From an uncultured Eubacteriales bacterium (GTDB lineage: Bacteria; Bacillota; Clostridia; Oscillospirales; Oscillospiraceae), in NCBI GenBank assembly GCA_900319635.1, contig ONPF01000006.1, positions 22,133-86,132 of the forward strand: a stretch of DNA of 64,000 bases, read 5' to 3'. The notes under the pieces are model-generated. The model was not told the origin of the DNA. It searched no databases and was given only the letters and a program-made list of their open reading frames with translations. This document shows, in pieces, positions 16,520 through 25,593 of this stretch. A program made the translations under genes and the position numbers. How positions within the stretch are numbered: the stretch's first letter is position 1; the number at the start of each line of letters is the position of its first letter.

Positions 16520-17452
16520 TTACTTGCCCATGTTCATCTGGGCAGCGACCTCGGCGGCGAAGTCCTCTTCCTTCTTCTCGATGCCCTCGCCCTTGACAAA
16601 GTGGACAGCGTCAACGAACTTGACGGAGCCGCCCAGCTTCTTGGCAGCGTCGGCGATATAGCCCTCGACGGAGCCCTGGAACAGGTCGGAGCGGACGAAG
16701 TCCTGCTGCAGCAGGCAGTTTTCCTTGTAGAAGGCGTTGATCTTGCCGGCAGCGATCTTCTCCTTGATCGCCTGGGGCTTGGCGGCCATCTTGGGGTCGT
16801 TGTTCATGAGAGCGACCTGAACCTCCAGCTCGTGGTCGATGTCGGCCTGGGGAACCAGGGACTTGTCCCAGTACTTGGGGTTCATGGCGGCGATCTGCAT
16901 GGCAACGTTCTTGCCGATCTCGGTGGCGTCGATATCGCCCTCGACGGCCAGGTTCACCAGCACGCCGTGGGTGCCGCCGGCGTGGACGTAAGCCACGTTG
17001 GTGGGATTGGCAAAGCGGACGAAGCGGCGGATCTGCAGGTTCTCACCGATGCTCATGACCTTCTCGGGCAGGGTCTCGGCCACGGTCAGGTCACGCTCGG
17101 GGTACTTGCACTGGAGCAGAGCGTCCACATCGGCGGGGTTGTCGTTGAGGACGACCTTGCAGATATCCTTCACGAACTGCTGGAAAGCCTCGCTCTTGGC
17201 GCAGAAGTCGGTCTCGCAGTTGACTTCCACAACGGCACCCACGCCGCACTTGGGGCACACGCGGGCATAGGCCATGCCCTCGGCGGCCACGCGGCCGGCC
17301 TTCTTGGCGGCCTTGGCCAGGCCCTTCTCACGCAGCCAGTCGACTGCCTTTTCCATATCGCCGTCGGTGGCCTGGAGCGCCTTCTTGCAGTCCATCATGC
17401 CGACGTTGGTCATCTCACGCAGCGTCTTTACATCCTGAGCGGTAAAAGCCAT
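16520..17452 (-). CDS. tsf: Translation elongation factor Ts
   Basis: The 310-aa nucleotide-exchange factor for EF-Tu. The N-terminal UBA-like part carries the signature TNVGMMDCKKAL (about residues 16-27), and the central region carries EVNCETDFCAKS (about 77-88), both diagnostic. It lies 69 bases downstream of rpsB on the same strand, the standard rpsB-tsf operon. A cysteine pair, VCPKCGVG, is inserted just before the EVNCETDF motif. CAGGAGGAATG precedes the start codon. Confidence 0.97.
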   Translation of the reverse strand: MAFTAQDVKTLREMTNVGMMDCKKALQATDGDMEKAVDWLREKGLAKAAKKAGRVAAEGMAYARVCPKCGVGAVVEVNCETDFCAKSEAFQQFVKDICKVVLNDNPADVDALLQCKYPERDLTVAETLPEKVMSIGENLQIRRFVRFANPTNVAYVHAGGTHGVLVNLAVEGDIDATEIGKNVAMQIAAMNPKYWDKSLVPQADIDHELEVQVALMNNDPKMAAKPQAIKEKIAAGKINAFYKENCLLQQDFVRSDLFQGSVEGYIADAAKKLGGSVKFVDAVHFVKGEGIEKKEEDFAAEVAAQMNMGK

Positions 17453-17521
17453 TTTTACATTCCTCCTGTAAATTTACTCGAAACAAGGGGCGCGGGTGGC
17501 GCCCCTTGAGCTTGTATCCGA

Positions 17522-18250
<729 letters not shown>

Positions 18251-18344
18251 TTTGTTATTTCCTCTGGAGCTTTCCTCCCCCGCGCCCAACGCGATTTCCC
18301 GCGTCACCGGGAGCGAAGTCCGGCTCCATGCGAAATGCCTTGAC

Positions 18345-18373
18345 ATTATATAAGAATTGTTTCCAAATTGCAA
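18345..18373 (-). promoter_or_regulatory. rpsB-tsf promoter
   Basis: On the minus strand TTGCAA (18368-18373) and a perfect TATAAT (18345-18350) are spaced by 17 bases, about 95 bases before the rpsB start codon. Confidence 0.85.
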
Positions 18374-18593
18374 GAGCTTTTTTCACGGTTTTTGCGGCTT
18401 TTTTCGCGGGTTTTCGAAAAAACCGCAAACCCGATGCAGCTGGCTACTTGTTTTCCGCTTTATATTTTGATAAACTATCATAGTATAAGAGGCTTTTGGG
18501 TCGCTTCTCCCGTCGCAAGCAAGCTTTTGCTGTCTGGGTGAAGCCGATACCATGACGCCGAACGATTCAGGAAAAAGAAAGAGAGGAAAAAAG

Positions 18594-19055
18594 ATGAAAA
18601 AGATTTCTGCTTTGATGGGGCTTGCAGCAGGCCTGCTGGCGATCTTGATCGGGATCCTGATCCTGAGCGGCAGCATCGGAGGCAATACCAGTTACTATGC
18701 GTATTCGGAGTCGATCTCAACAAGCAATTCCGGCAGAACCACCTTCGGCGCGGATTTCTACACCTATGTGAACAACAACGCCGCCAACGCGGTAACCGCG
18801 ATCAAGAACACGAACAACGCGATCAAAGGCGTCGGCGAGAGCCTGGAAGACCTGTTCCATCTGGTTCGGGCGATCGGCGGCTGGGGCATCCTGCTCTTCG
18901 GTCTGTTCGTCACCTTCCTCTTTGCCGGGAAGCTGCAGGAGAAGGCCCCCGCTGCGGGAACTGCGCCTGTGGCGTGGGCAGCTGCGCCTGCTCCGACGGC
19001 GACGCAGGCGGCCCCGGCCGTGCCCGTGGTTGACGAGAGCTTGCCGGAGCTGTAA
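18594..19055 (+). CDS. Hypothetical membrane protein
   Basis: A 153-aa protein that I do not recognise. It has a hydrophobic N-terminal helix (residues about 8-28), a Ser/Thr/Asn-rich extracytoplasmic section with aromatic residues (SYYAYSES, FYTYVNNN), a second helix near 98-117 (WGILLFGLFVTFLFAG) and an Ala/Pro-rich tail. The ATG at 18594 is preferred because GAGAGG lies 7 bases upstream. It is followed after 12 bases by the zinc-ribbon/repeat protein; the two probably form one unit that senses or modifies the envelope (inference). Confidence 0.75.
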   Translation: MKKISALMGLAAGLLAILIGILILSGSIGGNTSYYAYSESISTSNSGRTTFGADFYTYVNNNAANAVTAIKNTNNAIKGVGESLEDLFHLVRAIGGWGILLFGLFVTFLFAGKLQEKAPAAGTAPVAWAAAPAPTATQAAPAVPVVDESLPEL

Positions 19056-19067
19056 GGGAGAGCCGAC

Positions 19068-20987
19068 ATGAGCGAACGCTTTACCCGACTTTTTGCGCTG
19101 CCGGAGGAGCAGTATGCGGAGGGCTCGCCCCTGCTGATCGAGGCGGGAGCCCTGCTGCTGGACAACCAGAACGGCCGTCTGATTGCCCAGCTGAAGCTGA
19201 AGAACCTGGGGGAAATGGTCGTGCAGGCCGTGAAGATCCGCCTCTGGCTCCAGGATCCCGCGGGACGGCCTCTGGGCGAGCCCCTTGTGTACAACTATCT
19301 GGACCAGTCCGCCGGACGGGGGGACAGCTTCGGCGCCAAAAATCCCATCCCTGTGACAGAGAGCTCCACCCGGATCTTTCGGGCGGAACTGCTGGAGGTC
19401 ATTTTTGCCGATGGCAGTCTCTGGACAGCCCCCGAGGGGGCGGTCTGGACGTCGCTGCCTGCCGGGGAGACCCTGGAGAGCGCTCTGGGCGACCCGGAGC
19501 TCTGCAAGCAGCTGCAGCTGGAGCGGGGTGCGGACTGCCGCTTCGTCCCGACCCGGCACGGGGATCTCTGGCGCTGCGCCTGCGGGGAAGTGGAGCGGGG
19601 CGAGCCCTGTCCCGCCTGCGGGAAGGGTTTCTTTGAGATCGACCTGGCCGCGCTGACGGCGGCGAAGGACGAGCGCCTTGCCGCGGAGAAGATCGCCGCG
19701 GAGAAAGCCGCCAAAGAGCAGAAGAAGAAAAAGAAGAAACGCATCTGGGGGATCATCATAGCGGCAACGGCCCTGGTTCTGCTGTTTGCGGGTTATCTGG
19801 CGGCCAGCCCCTTTATTGCCAGGAGTCTGGCGGTCTCCGGCAAGAGCGAGACTGCGCGAAAGCTGCTGATCATCCCCGCCGTAGCGGATCTTCTGGAGCC
19901 GAAGCTGAATCCCTATCTGGAGGCGGACGCCCTGTTATCCCAGGGCAATTACGACGAAGCGATGGAGCGGTTTGCCGCCCTGGGAGACTATCAGGACGCG
20001 GCGGAGCGGGGAAACCAGGCGGAATACCTTCTGGCTGAGGAGTTGGCGAAAACAGGGAATTACCAAGAGGCCGAAAGGCATTTCAAAGCCCTGGGAGACT
20101 ACGAGGACGCGGCGGAGCGGTTTCTCCAGACTCGGTACGACCATGCCATGGCTCTGTGGAAGCAGAAGGAGTATAGCCTGGCCATCAGCATTTTGTCTGA
20201 ACTGAAGAAGATTGACTATCAGGATTCCGCCGAGCAGTGGCTCGCCTGTGAACTGGAGCAGATTGATTCCTTTATCGAACAGGGCAGCTATCAAAAAGCA
20301 TATGCCCAGCTCGGAAGCGCCGCGTTCGACTCTGCGACCAGAGAAAGAACCAGAAAAGCCATCTCCTCGGCCGCCTACGCTCAGGCTGAGTCATACTACA
20401 GCAAGGGCAAGTACATGGATGCCGGAGAGCTCTTTTATCTGATCAAGCAACGTGACAGGAACTACGGGGATACCGAAAAGTATCTCACCCTCTGCACCAT
20501 GTGGATCTATAGTCAACACGAAATTGAATGGGACAGCGGCAAAAGGGACTACTTGGATTGGGTGGACTGGTTCAGCAATCCGACAGAATACGATTGGGAC
20601 GAAGCAAAAGAGGAAGGCCATTTCAACGACGAAAAGACACGGGAAAACCTGATCGCGCTGCTGGATTTCAAGGACTGCAAGAGCGCCATTGTATCCTGCG
20701 ACGAATATGCGTTTCCCTTCCTGCTTGGAAACTGGAGTGGCGGCGGTTACTATTTCAACATTACCGCCAGGCAAGGCGGGGGACATTACGTCTCCTACAG
20801 CGCGCCCCACGGAAACCTGAGTAACGGAATAGACTATATCGGCTTCATGAACGGCAACTTTGTTGGCTATAAAGACGGTCATAAGAACCAGGGCAACAAG
20901 CTCTACAAGATCACCATAGTGGACGAAAATACCATCGATCTCTACTGCTACACCAACAGCAAGACCTATACCATGACCCGTCGCTGA
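19068..20987 (+). CDS. Zinc-ribbon membrane protein with TPR-like repeats
   Basis: A 639-aa multidomain protein. Residues 1-150 are a soluble domain with beta-rich character. A four-cysteine zinc ribbon, CACGE...CPACG, sits near 168-184. A coiled-coil-like Ala/Lys/Glu stretch leads to a single membrane helix (about 225-250). TPR-like pairs with the pattern GNYDEAMERFAALGDYQDAAERG follow (about 285-470). The C-terminal about 120 residues (LGNWSGGGYYFNITARQG...) look like a small beta-barrel ligand domain. Topology: N-terminus in the cytoplasm, repeats outside. A specific function cannot be assigned. Confidence 0.8.
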   Translation: MSERFTRLFALPEEQYAEGSPLLIEAGALLLDNQNGRLIAQLKLKNLGEMVVQAVKIRLWLQDPAGRPLGEPLVYNYLDQSAGRGDSFGAKNPIPVTESSTRIFRAELLEVIFADGSLWTAPEGAVWTSLPAGETLESALGDPELCKQLQLERGADCRFVPTRHGDLWRCACGEVERGEPCPACGKGFFEIDLAALTAAKDERLAAEKIAAEKAAKEQKKKKKKRIWGIIIAATALVLLFAGYLAASPFIARSLAVSGKSETARKLLIIPAVADLLEPKLNPYLEADALLSQGNYDEAMERFAALGDYQDAAERGNQAEYLLAEELAKTGNYQEAERHFKALGDYEDAAERFLQTRYDHAMALWKQKEYSLAISILSELKKIDYQDSAEQWLACELEQIDSFIEQGSYQKAYAQLGSAAFDSATRERTRKAISSAAYAQAESYYSKGKYMDAGELFYLIKQRDRNYGDTEKYLTLCTMWIYSQHEIEWDSGKRDYLDWVDWFSNPTEYDWDEAKEEGHFNDEKTRENLIALLDFKDCKSAIVSCDEYAFPFLLGNWSGGGYYFNITARQGGGHYVSYSAPHGNLSNGIDYIGFMNGNFVGYKDGHKNQGNKLYKITIVDENTIDLYCYTNSKTYTMTRR

Positions 20988-21013
20988 TCTGAAAACGATC
21001 TCGCCGGGGTGCG

Positions 21014-21050
21014 AAAGAGCGGCAAGCTTTTGCTTGCCGCTCTTTGCTAT
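21014..21050. terminator. Terminator between convergent genes
   Basis: A perfect 14-bp stem AAAGAGCGGCAAGC/GCTTGCCGCTCTTT around TTTT. The stem itself ends in A/T pairs on both sides, so it can serve both the + strand repeat-protein gene and the convergent ATPase gene. Confidence 0.85.
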
Positions 21051-21088
21051 TTCCTTTATCCGATTGAAAGCCTCACTGTCCGCTGAGA

Positions 21089-22636
21089 TCAAGCCTCCGC
21101 CCCGCCGTTTTCCGGCGCTTCGGGGTTCTCTTCCTCTGGGGCGGGAGTCTCGGGCTGCGCTTCGCCCTTTTCCTCCTCCGCGCCCTTTTCCTCTTCTGCG
21201 GGCTTCTCCTCCTCGTCCTGATCTTCCAGATCCTCCGGCAGCACGGCCATCAGATCCTCTTTGCTGGGCTCCTCCATCTTGGCTACCCGGTTGGCCTGGC
21301 GCACCACCATGTCCTCAAAGACATTGCGCACGTCGCGGCCGTTGCCGAAGTTCTCCGTCCGCTCCTCGTAGAGCTGGGTAAAGAAGTCCACGGCGGCCTT
21401 CTCGGTCTCCCCGGTCATGGTGTAGCCGTTCTTTTTGCAGCGGATGCGGAACATCTCCATGAGCTGCTCGCCGTTATAGTCGGGGAAGAAGAAATACTTG
21501 TTGAAGCGGGATTCCAGGCCGGGGTTGGAGTGGATGAACTTCTCCATGGGCCCGGTGTAGCCCGCCACGATGACGATGAGATCGTCCCGGTGATCCTCCA
21601 TGGCCTTCAGAATGGTCTCGATGGCCTCCCGGCCGAAGTCGTTCTCCCCGCCGGAGGAGAGGGAATAGGCCTCGTCGATGAAGAGCACGCCGCCCAGGGC
21701 GGACTTGATGACCTCCTGGGTCTTGAGAGCGGTCTGCCCCACATAGCCCGCCACCAGGCCCGAGCGGTCCACCTCGACGAGCTGCCCCTTGGACAGCACG
21801 CCGATGGCGGCGTAGAGCCCGCTGATGAGCCGCGCCACGGTGGTCTTGCCGGTGCCGGGGTTGCCCACGAAGACCATGTGCAGGCTCATGGGGGGCACAG
21901 GCAGCTCGTGCTGCTGGCGCAGCTTGCGCACCTTCACCAGGTTCATCAGGTTCTTGACGTCCTTTTTGACGTCCTCCAGGCCCACCAGATCCTCCAGCTC
22001 CGCCATCAGCTCCTCAAAGCTGGGCTTTTCCTCCTCAGCCTCGGGCTTCTGCTCGGTCTCGGCCTTCTTCTCCCCGCCGGAGGTCTGCGCCTGGGGCTTG
22101 TGCTTTTCCTGGAAGCTGGGCTCCCCGCTGGTCACATAGTCCAGGGGGTTGAGCCCCTCCCGGCTCTTGCGGACGCCGGTGGTGTCGCAGATGGCGGTGA
22201 GGCGGTCGGTGCAGTCGGTGATATAGGCGGCCTCGGCATAGGTCACATCGTCGTCCACGGCGGCGAGATAGAGGAGGATGTTGGTGAGCATGCGGATGAA
22301 GGTGCGGGAGGTCTCGGCCCCCCGCTTGGCGTCGCTCTCCGCCAGGTTCCAGAAGAACACCGGCGGCATGAACACATCCTCATTGCAGGCGGCGCTGGTC
22401 AGATTCCACAGCAGCCAGCTGGGCTTTGCCTGCCCGCGGGAGTAGATCTGATTCGCCATCTCCACATGGCGCTCGTTGATGCTGCCGGCCCGGCTCCAGA
22501 GCCCCAGGGCGCAGCGGGTCATGAAATCGTCCAGCTCCTTGGCCAGGGTGTTGCTGCCGATGCGGTAAAAGGCGTCGGTGTTGGCGAGATAAATCTTGTG
22601 AAACTCCTCGGGGGAGCGGTTCCAGGTAGTGGGCAT
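21089..22636 (-). CDS. SpoVK/CbbX-like AAA+ ATPase
   Basis: A 515-aa AAA+ protein. Residues about 1-150 form a helical, TerB-like region. The ATPase core starts at LEDLVGLEDVKKDVKNLM and has Walker A GNPGTGKTT (about 265-273), Walker B LFIDEAYSL, and the sensor/arginine-finger region GLESRFNKYFFFPDY. This resembles SpoVK and CbbX, ring-forming remodellers. The C-terminal 45 residues are extremely Glu/Pro-rich. It may act in sporulation, as SpoVK does, but the neighbourhood does not confirm it. Confidence 0.85.
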   Translation of the reverse strand: MPTTWNRSPEEFHKIYLANTDAFYRIGSNTLAKELDDFMTRCALGLWSRAGSINERHVEMANQIYSRGQAKPSWLLWNLTSAACNEDVFMPPVFFWNLAESDAKRGAETSRTFIRMLTNILLYLAAVDDDVTYAEAAYITDCTDRLTAICDTTGVRKSREGLNPLDYVTSGEPSFQEKHKPQAQTSGGEKKAETEQKPEAEEEKPSFEELMAELEDLVGLEDVKKDVKNLMNLVKVRKLRQQHELPVPPMSLHMVFVGNPGTGKTTVARLISGLYAAIGVLSKGQLVEVDRSGLVAGYVGQTALKTQEVIKSALGGVLFIDEAYSLSSGGENDFGREAIETILKAMEDHRDDLIVIVAGYTGPMEKFIHSNPGLESRFNKYFFFPDYNGEQLMEMFRIRCKKNGYTMTGETEKAAVDFFTQLYEERTENFGNGRDVRNVFEDMVVRQANRVAKMEEPSKEDLMAVLPEDLEDQDEEEKPAEEEKGAEEEKGEAQPETPAPEEENPEAPENGGAEA

Positions 22637-22676
22637 AGGGCGTCTCTCCTGTCTCTAAAATTCTATCGTACCTTTC

Positions 22677-22878
22677 ATTATAATGATCATCGGATGGCGA
22701 AAACAATCGAGGGTTCGATTGTTTTCGCTGCCAAACGACAAGTTTGGCAGCGAATGATTCGTTGAATCATTCGCCCGATGCTCATTGCAATGAATATATG
22801 GCAAAACAGCCGTGCTGTTTTGCTGCGCCGCAAAGCGGCGCGGCGAAAAGCTTTTCGCCATCATATAATCATTATAAT
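22677..22878. repeat. Hairpin-chain element with terminal inverted repeats
   Basis: ATTATAATGAT at 22677-22687 is inverted at 22868-22878. Inside are at least six consecutive hairpins with arms GCGAAAACAATCGA (14 bp), CTGCCAAAC (9), GCGAATGATTC (11), GCAAAACAGC (10), GCGCCGC (7) and GGCGAAAA (8). No coding sequence. It looks like a small non-autonomous mobile element or a folded RNA. Confidence 0.75.
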
Positions 22879-22970
22879 CCAAATCCCGCCCGGGTCAAGA
22901 TGAGATTTGCGCCGGAGGGGCAGACGAAGGCCGCCGGGCAAGATGCCCGGCGGCGAATCGGAAAGAAGGC

Positions 22971-24101
22971 TCAGTCGCTCAGATCCACATCCGGCGCGAT
23001 GACCACGGAATAGTCCGGCGCCATGGTCTGAACCTCCGCGGTGATCTCCTCCAGCAGCCGGCGGCTGTCGGCGTCGAAGCTGAACACCACGTCCAGGCGC
23101 AGCTCCTTGGCCTCGGGATCCAGATAGAAGCCGTGCACCTGCATGGTGCCCTCGTGGGCCAGGACGGCCTGGGTCACCCGCTTTTGCAGGGCGGCGCTCT
23201 CGTCGTTTCCGGTGTTATAGGAATAGACCCCCACGCCGGTGACGATGACGCCGGTCTCGGCAAAGACCCGCTTCTGGATGCTGCGGGTCATGCGGTCGAT
23301 CTGGGCGGCGGTGCTGCTGTCCGCCACCTCGATGTGCACGGTGGCGTAGTTGCGGCCGGGGCCGTAGTTGTTCAGCAGCAGATCGAAGGCGCCCCGCACG
23401 CCCTCCTCCTGGCAGATGAGGGACTTGATCTGACGGCTCAGCTCCGGGTCGATGCGGGCGCCCAGCAGATCGTCCAGGGTGTCGCGGATCATCTCGATGC
23501 CGGATTTCAGGATGAACAGGGAGATGACCGCGCCCACATAGGGCTCCAGGGAGAGCCCGGTGGTCTTGAACAGGATCGCGCACAGCAGCACCGAGCCGGA
23601 GAGGATGGCGTCAAAGCTGGCGTCGGAGCCGGAGGCGATGAGCGCGTCGGAATCGGCCTTCCTGCCCTTGGCGGTGACATAGCGGCCCAGCAGGATCTTC
23701 GCCGCCACCGCCGCGCCGATCAGGATCAGCGAGAGCAGGGAATAGTCCGGCGTCTCCGGGGTGATGATCTTCTTCACCGACTCCACCAGGGCGGTGATGC
23801 CCGCGTAGAGCACCAGGGCGGCCACGATCAGGGCGCTGAAGTACTCGATGCGCCCGTAGCCCAGGGGGTGCTTCCGATCCGGTCGCTTGCCCGAGAGCTT
23901 GGCGCCCACGATGGTGATCACGCTGGAGAGGGCGTCGGAGAGGTTGTTCACCGCGTCCAGCACCACGGCGATGGAGTTGGCCAGCAGACCCACCGCGGCC
24001 TTCATCCCGGCCAGCAGCACGTTCACCAGCACGCCAACCAGGCTGGTGCGCACGATGAGCTTTTGTCTTGCGCTCTGTTCTGTGAGCTTGTTCTCCTTCA
24101 T
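22971..24101 (-). CDS. Cation diffusion facilitator transporter
   Basis: A 376-aa CDF-family proton/divalent-cation antiporter. Six membrane helices are visible in the first about 210 residues, with the family's metal-site regions AVNNLSDALSSVITIVGAKLSGK (about 49-71) and SDASFDAILSGSVLL (about 163-177). The soluble C-terminal domain is longer than usual, to 376 aa. The metal (Zn, Mn or Fe) cannot be read from sequence. It follows the ohrR-type gene with a one-base gap, so it belongs to the peroxide-response unit. Confidence 0.88.
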   Translation of the reverse strand: MKENKLTEQSARQKLIVRTSLVGVLVNVLLAGMKAAVGLLANSIAVVLDAVNNLSDALSSVITIVGAKLSGKRPDRKHPLGYGRIEYFSALIVAALVLYAGITALVESVKKIITPETPDYSLLSLILIGAAVAAKILLGRYVTAKGRKADSDALIASGSDASFDAILSGSVLLCAILFKTTGLSLEPYVGAVISLFILKSGIEMIRDTLDDLLGARIDPELSRQIKSLICQEEGVRGAFDLLLNNYGPGRNYATVHIEVADSSTAAQIDRMTRSIQKRVFAETGVIVTGVGVYSYNTGNDESAALQKRVTQAVLAHEGTMQVHGFYLDPEAKELRLDVVFSFDADSRRLLEEITAEVQTMAPDYSVVIAPDVDLSD

Positions 24102-24102
24102 C

Positions 24103-24561
24103 TTATGCCTCCATGTTGTTCAGCAGTTCATAGAGCAGCTCGTAGAGCTGCATGGCGCGCCGGGGCTCCAGCGGGATGCAGGAGCCCACCTGCGCCGGAA
24201 CGGACTGCGCCCGTTCCCGCAGCGCTTCCCCCGCCTCAGTGAGGCTGACGAGCACGCTGCGTTCGTCCTTTTCACTGCGGGCGCGGCGGACGAGGCCCTT
24301 TTGCTCCAGCGCCTTCAGCAGCGGCGTCAGGGTGCCGGTGTCCAGATACAGCTTCCGGCACAGCTCCTTGACGCTCTGAGGCGAGCGCTCCCACAGCGCC
24401 ATCATGGCGATGTACTGGGTGTAGGTCAGATCCAGAGCGCTCAAAAAGGGGTGATACTGCCGGATCACAGCCCGGGAGGCGGCATAGAGCGGGAAGCAGA
24501 GCTGCCGATCCAGCCGCAGGGCCTCAGTGTCCGGGCACAGGGCGTCTTTGTTCTCCATCAC
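24103..24561 (-). CDS. ohrR: MarR-family regulator, OhrR-type organic-peroxide sensor
   Basis: A 152-aa winged-helix repressor. RQLCFPLYAASRAVIRQYHPFL at the N-terminus matches the OhrR hallmark with the reactive cysteine at Cys22. The helix-turn-helix and wing are seen in LYLDTGTLTPLLKALEQKGLVRR and EKDERSVLVSLTEAG. Known OhrR proteins lose DNA binding when this cysteine is oxidised by organic hydroperoxides. Its ATG overlaps the stop of the glutathione peroxidase gene (ATGA), so regulator and peroxidase are co-expressed and it is likely autoregulatory. Confidence 0.85.
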   Translation of the reverse strand: MMENKDALCPDTEALRLDRQLCFPLYAASRAVIRQYHPFLSALDLTYTQYIAMMALWERSPQSVKELCRKLYLDTGTLTPLLKALEQKGLVRRARSEKDERSVLVSLTEAGEALRERAQSVPAQVGSCIPLEPRRAMQLYELLYELLNNMEA

Positions 24562-25100
24562 AGCAGCGCGGCGACGGCCTCTTCCACCTTGGTCATGTTC
24601 GCCGTGGGCTCAAAGCGGGCGACCACATTGCCCTCCCGGTCTACCAGGAACTTGGTGAAGTTCCACTTGATGTTGGGGTTGTTCTTGTAATCCTTGTCCA
24701 GCTTTTTGAGCATGGCGCTCATGGCCAGGGCCATGGGGCCCTTGCCGAAGCCCTCGAAGCCCTTCTGGGACTTGAGCCAGGTGTAGAGGGGCAGCTCATT
24801 CTCGCCGTTGACGTCGGACTTCTTCATCTGGGCGAACTGGGTGTTGAAGCGCAGGGTGCAGAACTCGTGGATCTCCTCGTCAGTGCCGGGGGTCTGGCCG
24901 GCGAACTGGTTGCAGGGGATGTCCAGGATCTCAAAGCCCTGCTCGTGATACTTCTCGTACATCTCCTCCAGGGGCTTGTACTGGGGGGTGAAGCCGCAGC
25001 CCGTGGCGGTGTTGACCACCAGCACCACCTTGCCGCGGAAGGCTTCCAGCGCAAAATCGTTTCCGAAACGGTCCTTCAAAGTGAAATCATAAAATGCCAT
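24558..25100 (-). CDS. Glutathione peroxidase-family thiol peroxidase
   Basis: A 180-aa peroxidase of the GPX/BsaA family that reduces hydroperoxides, usually using thioredoxin in bacteria. The peroxidatic cysteine is Cys35 in NTATGCGFTPQY, and the catalytic partners appear in CNQFAGQ and WNFTKFLVD. A second cysteine at 81 (HEFCTLRF) may be the resolving residue. It heads a unit gpx-ohrR-CDF with a good promoter upstream. Ribosome binding site: AGGAGG. Confidence 0.92.
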   Translation of the reverse strand: MAFYDFTLKDRFGNDFALEAFRGKVVLVVNTATGCGFTPQYKPLEEMYEKYHEQGFEILDIPCNQFAGQTPGTDEEIHEFCTLRFNTQFAQMKKSDVNGENELPLYTWLKSQKGFEGFGKGPMALAMSAMLKKLDKDYKNNPNIKWNFTKFLVDREGNVVARFEPTANMTKVEEAVAALL

Positions 25101-25133
25101 GGTTTGTACCTCCTGTAAATTTATTTCAACTTG

Positions 25134-25162
25134 ATTGTATCAAATATAATTGTCGATGTCAA
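25134..25162 (-). promoter_or_regulatory. gpx-ohrR promoter with possible OhrR operator
   Basis: On the minus strand a perfect TTGACA (25157-25162) and TACAAT (25134-25139) are spaced by 17 bases. The spacer and -10 contain ACAATTATATTTGATACAAT, which is AT-rich and partly symmetrical like known OhrR boxes (TACAATT-type), so repressor binding here is plausible. Confidence 0.7.
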
Positions 25163-25230
25163 GGACTTTTTGCAGATTCTCCTGTGTTTTTTGCCCCGGC
25201 TTCCGGAATCGGAAGCCGGGGCTTTGCCGT

Positions 25231-25512
25231 TCACGCTTCCAGGGCAGCGTCCAAGGCGGCTCTGGTGCCGGCCTTGATGTCCTCGTGGCTCATGAAAAGC
25301 CGGGCCTCGAAGATCTTTTTGCCGTCCACGAAGTAGCTGGGCACGGCGTAGTAGTCATACCGATCCGCAAGCTCCGGCTGCCGGGACTCCTCGATCTTCG
25401 TCAGCGGCACCTCCCGGTAGGCGGGATTTTCCGCGTAGAGCTCCTCCAGCGCCCGCTTGGCCTTGGCGCAGTAGCCGCAGCTTTCCAGATAAAACATCAA
25501 TACTTCTTTCAT
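25231..25512 (-). CDS. Glutaredoxin-like thiol-disulfide protein
   Basis: A 93-aa thioredoxin-fold protein. The redox-active CGYC is at residues 12-15, directly after the first strand, and the cis-proline motif AVPSYFVDGKKIFEA follows. The size and motif fit a glutaredoxin-like or NrdH-like protein. It lies downstream of the peroxidase unit on the same strand and could supply reducing power to it, though a 130-base gap contains the gpx promoter, so it is not in the same transcript. It has a good AAGGAGGA upstream. Confidence 0.85.
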   Translation of the reverse strand: MKEVLMFYLESCGYCAKAKRALEELYAENPAYREVPLTKIEESRQPELADRYDYYAVPSYFVDGKKIFEARLFMSHEDIKAGTRAALDAALEA

Positions 25513-25593
25513 CGTGCGTCCTCCTTTTTTTATATGTAGGAATGCTCGGGTTCATACAGTGGGATCCCCTCGTCCCTCTTTACTTTTCCCTCT

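Noticed and set aside
18251-18344. A known S2-binding leader motif upstream of rpsB
   Set aside because: The leader is GC-rich, but I could not identify a specific conserved ribosomal-leader structure.
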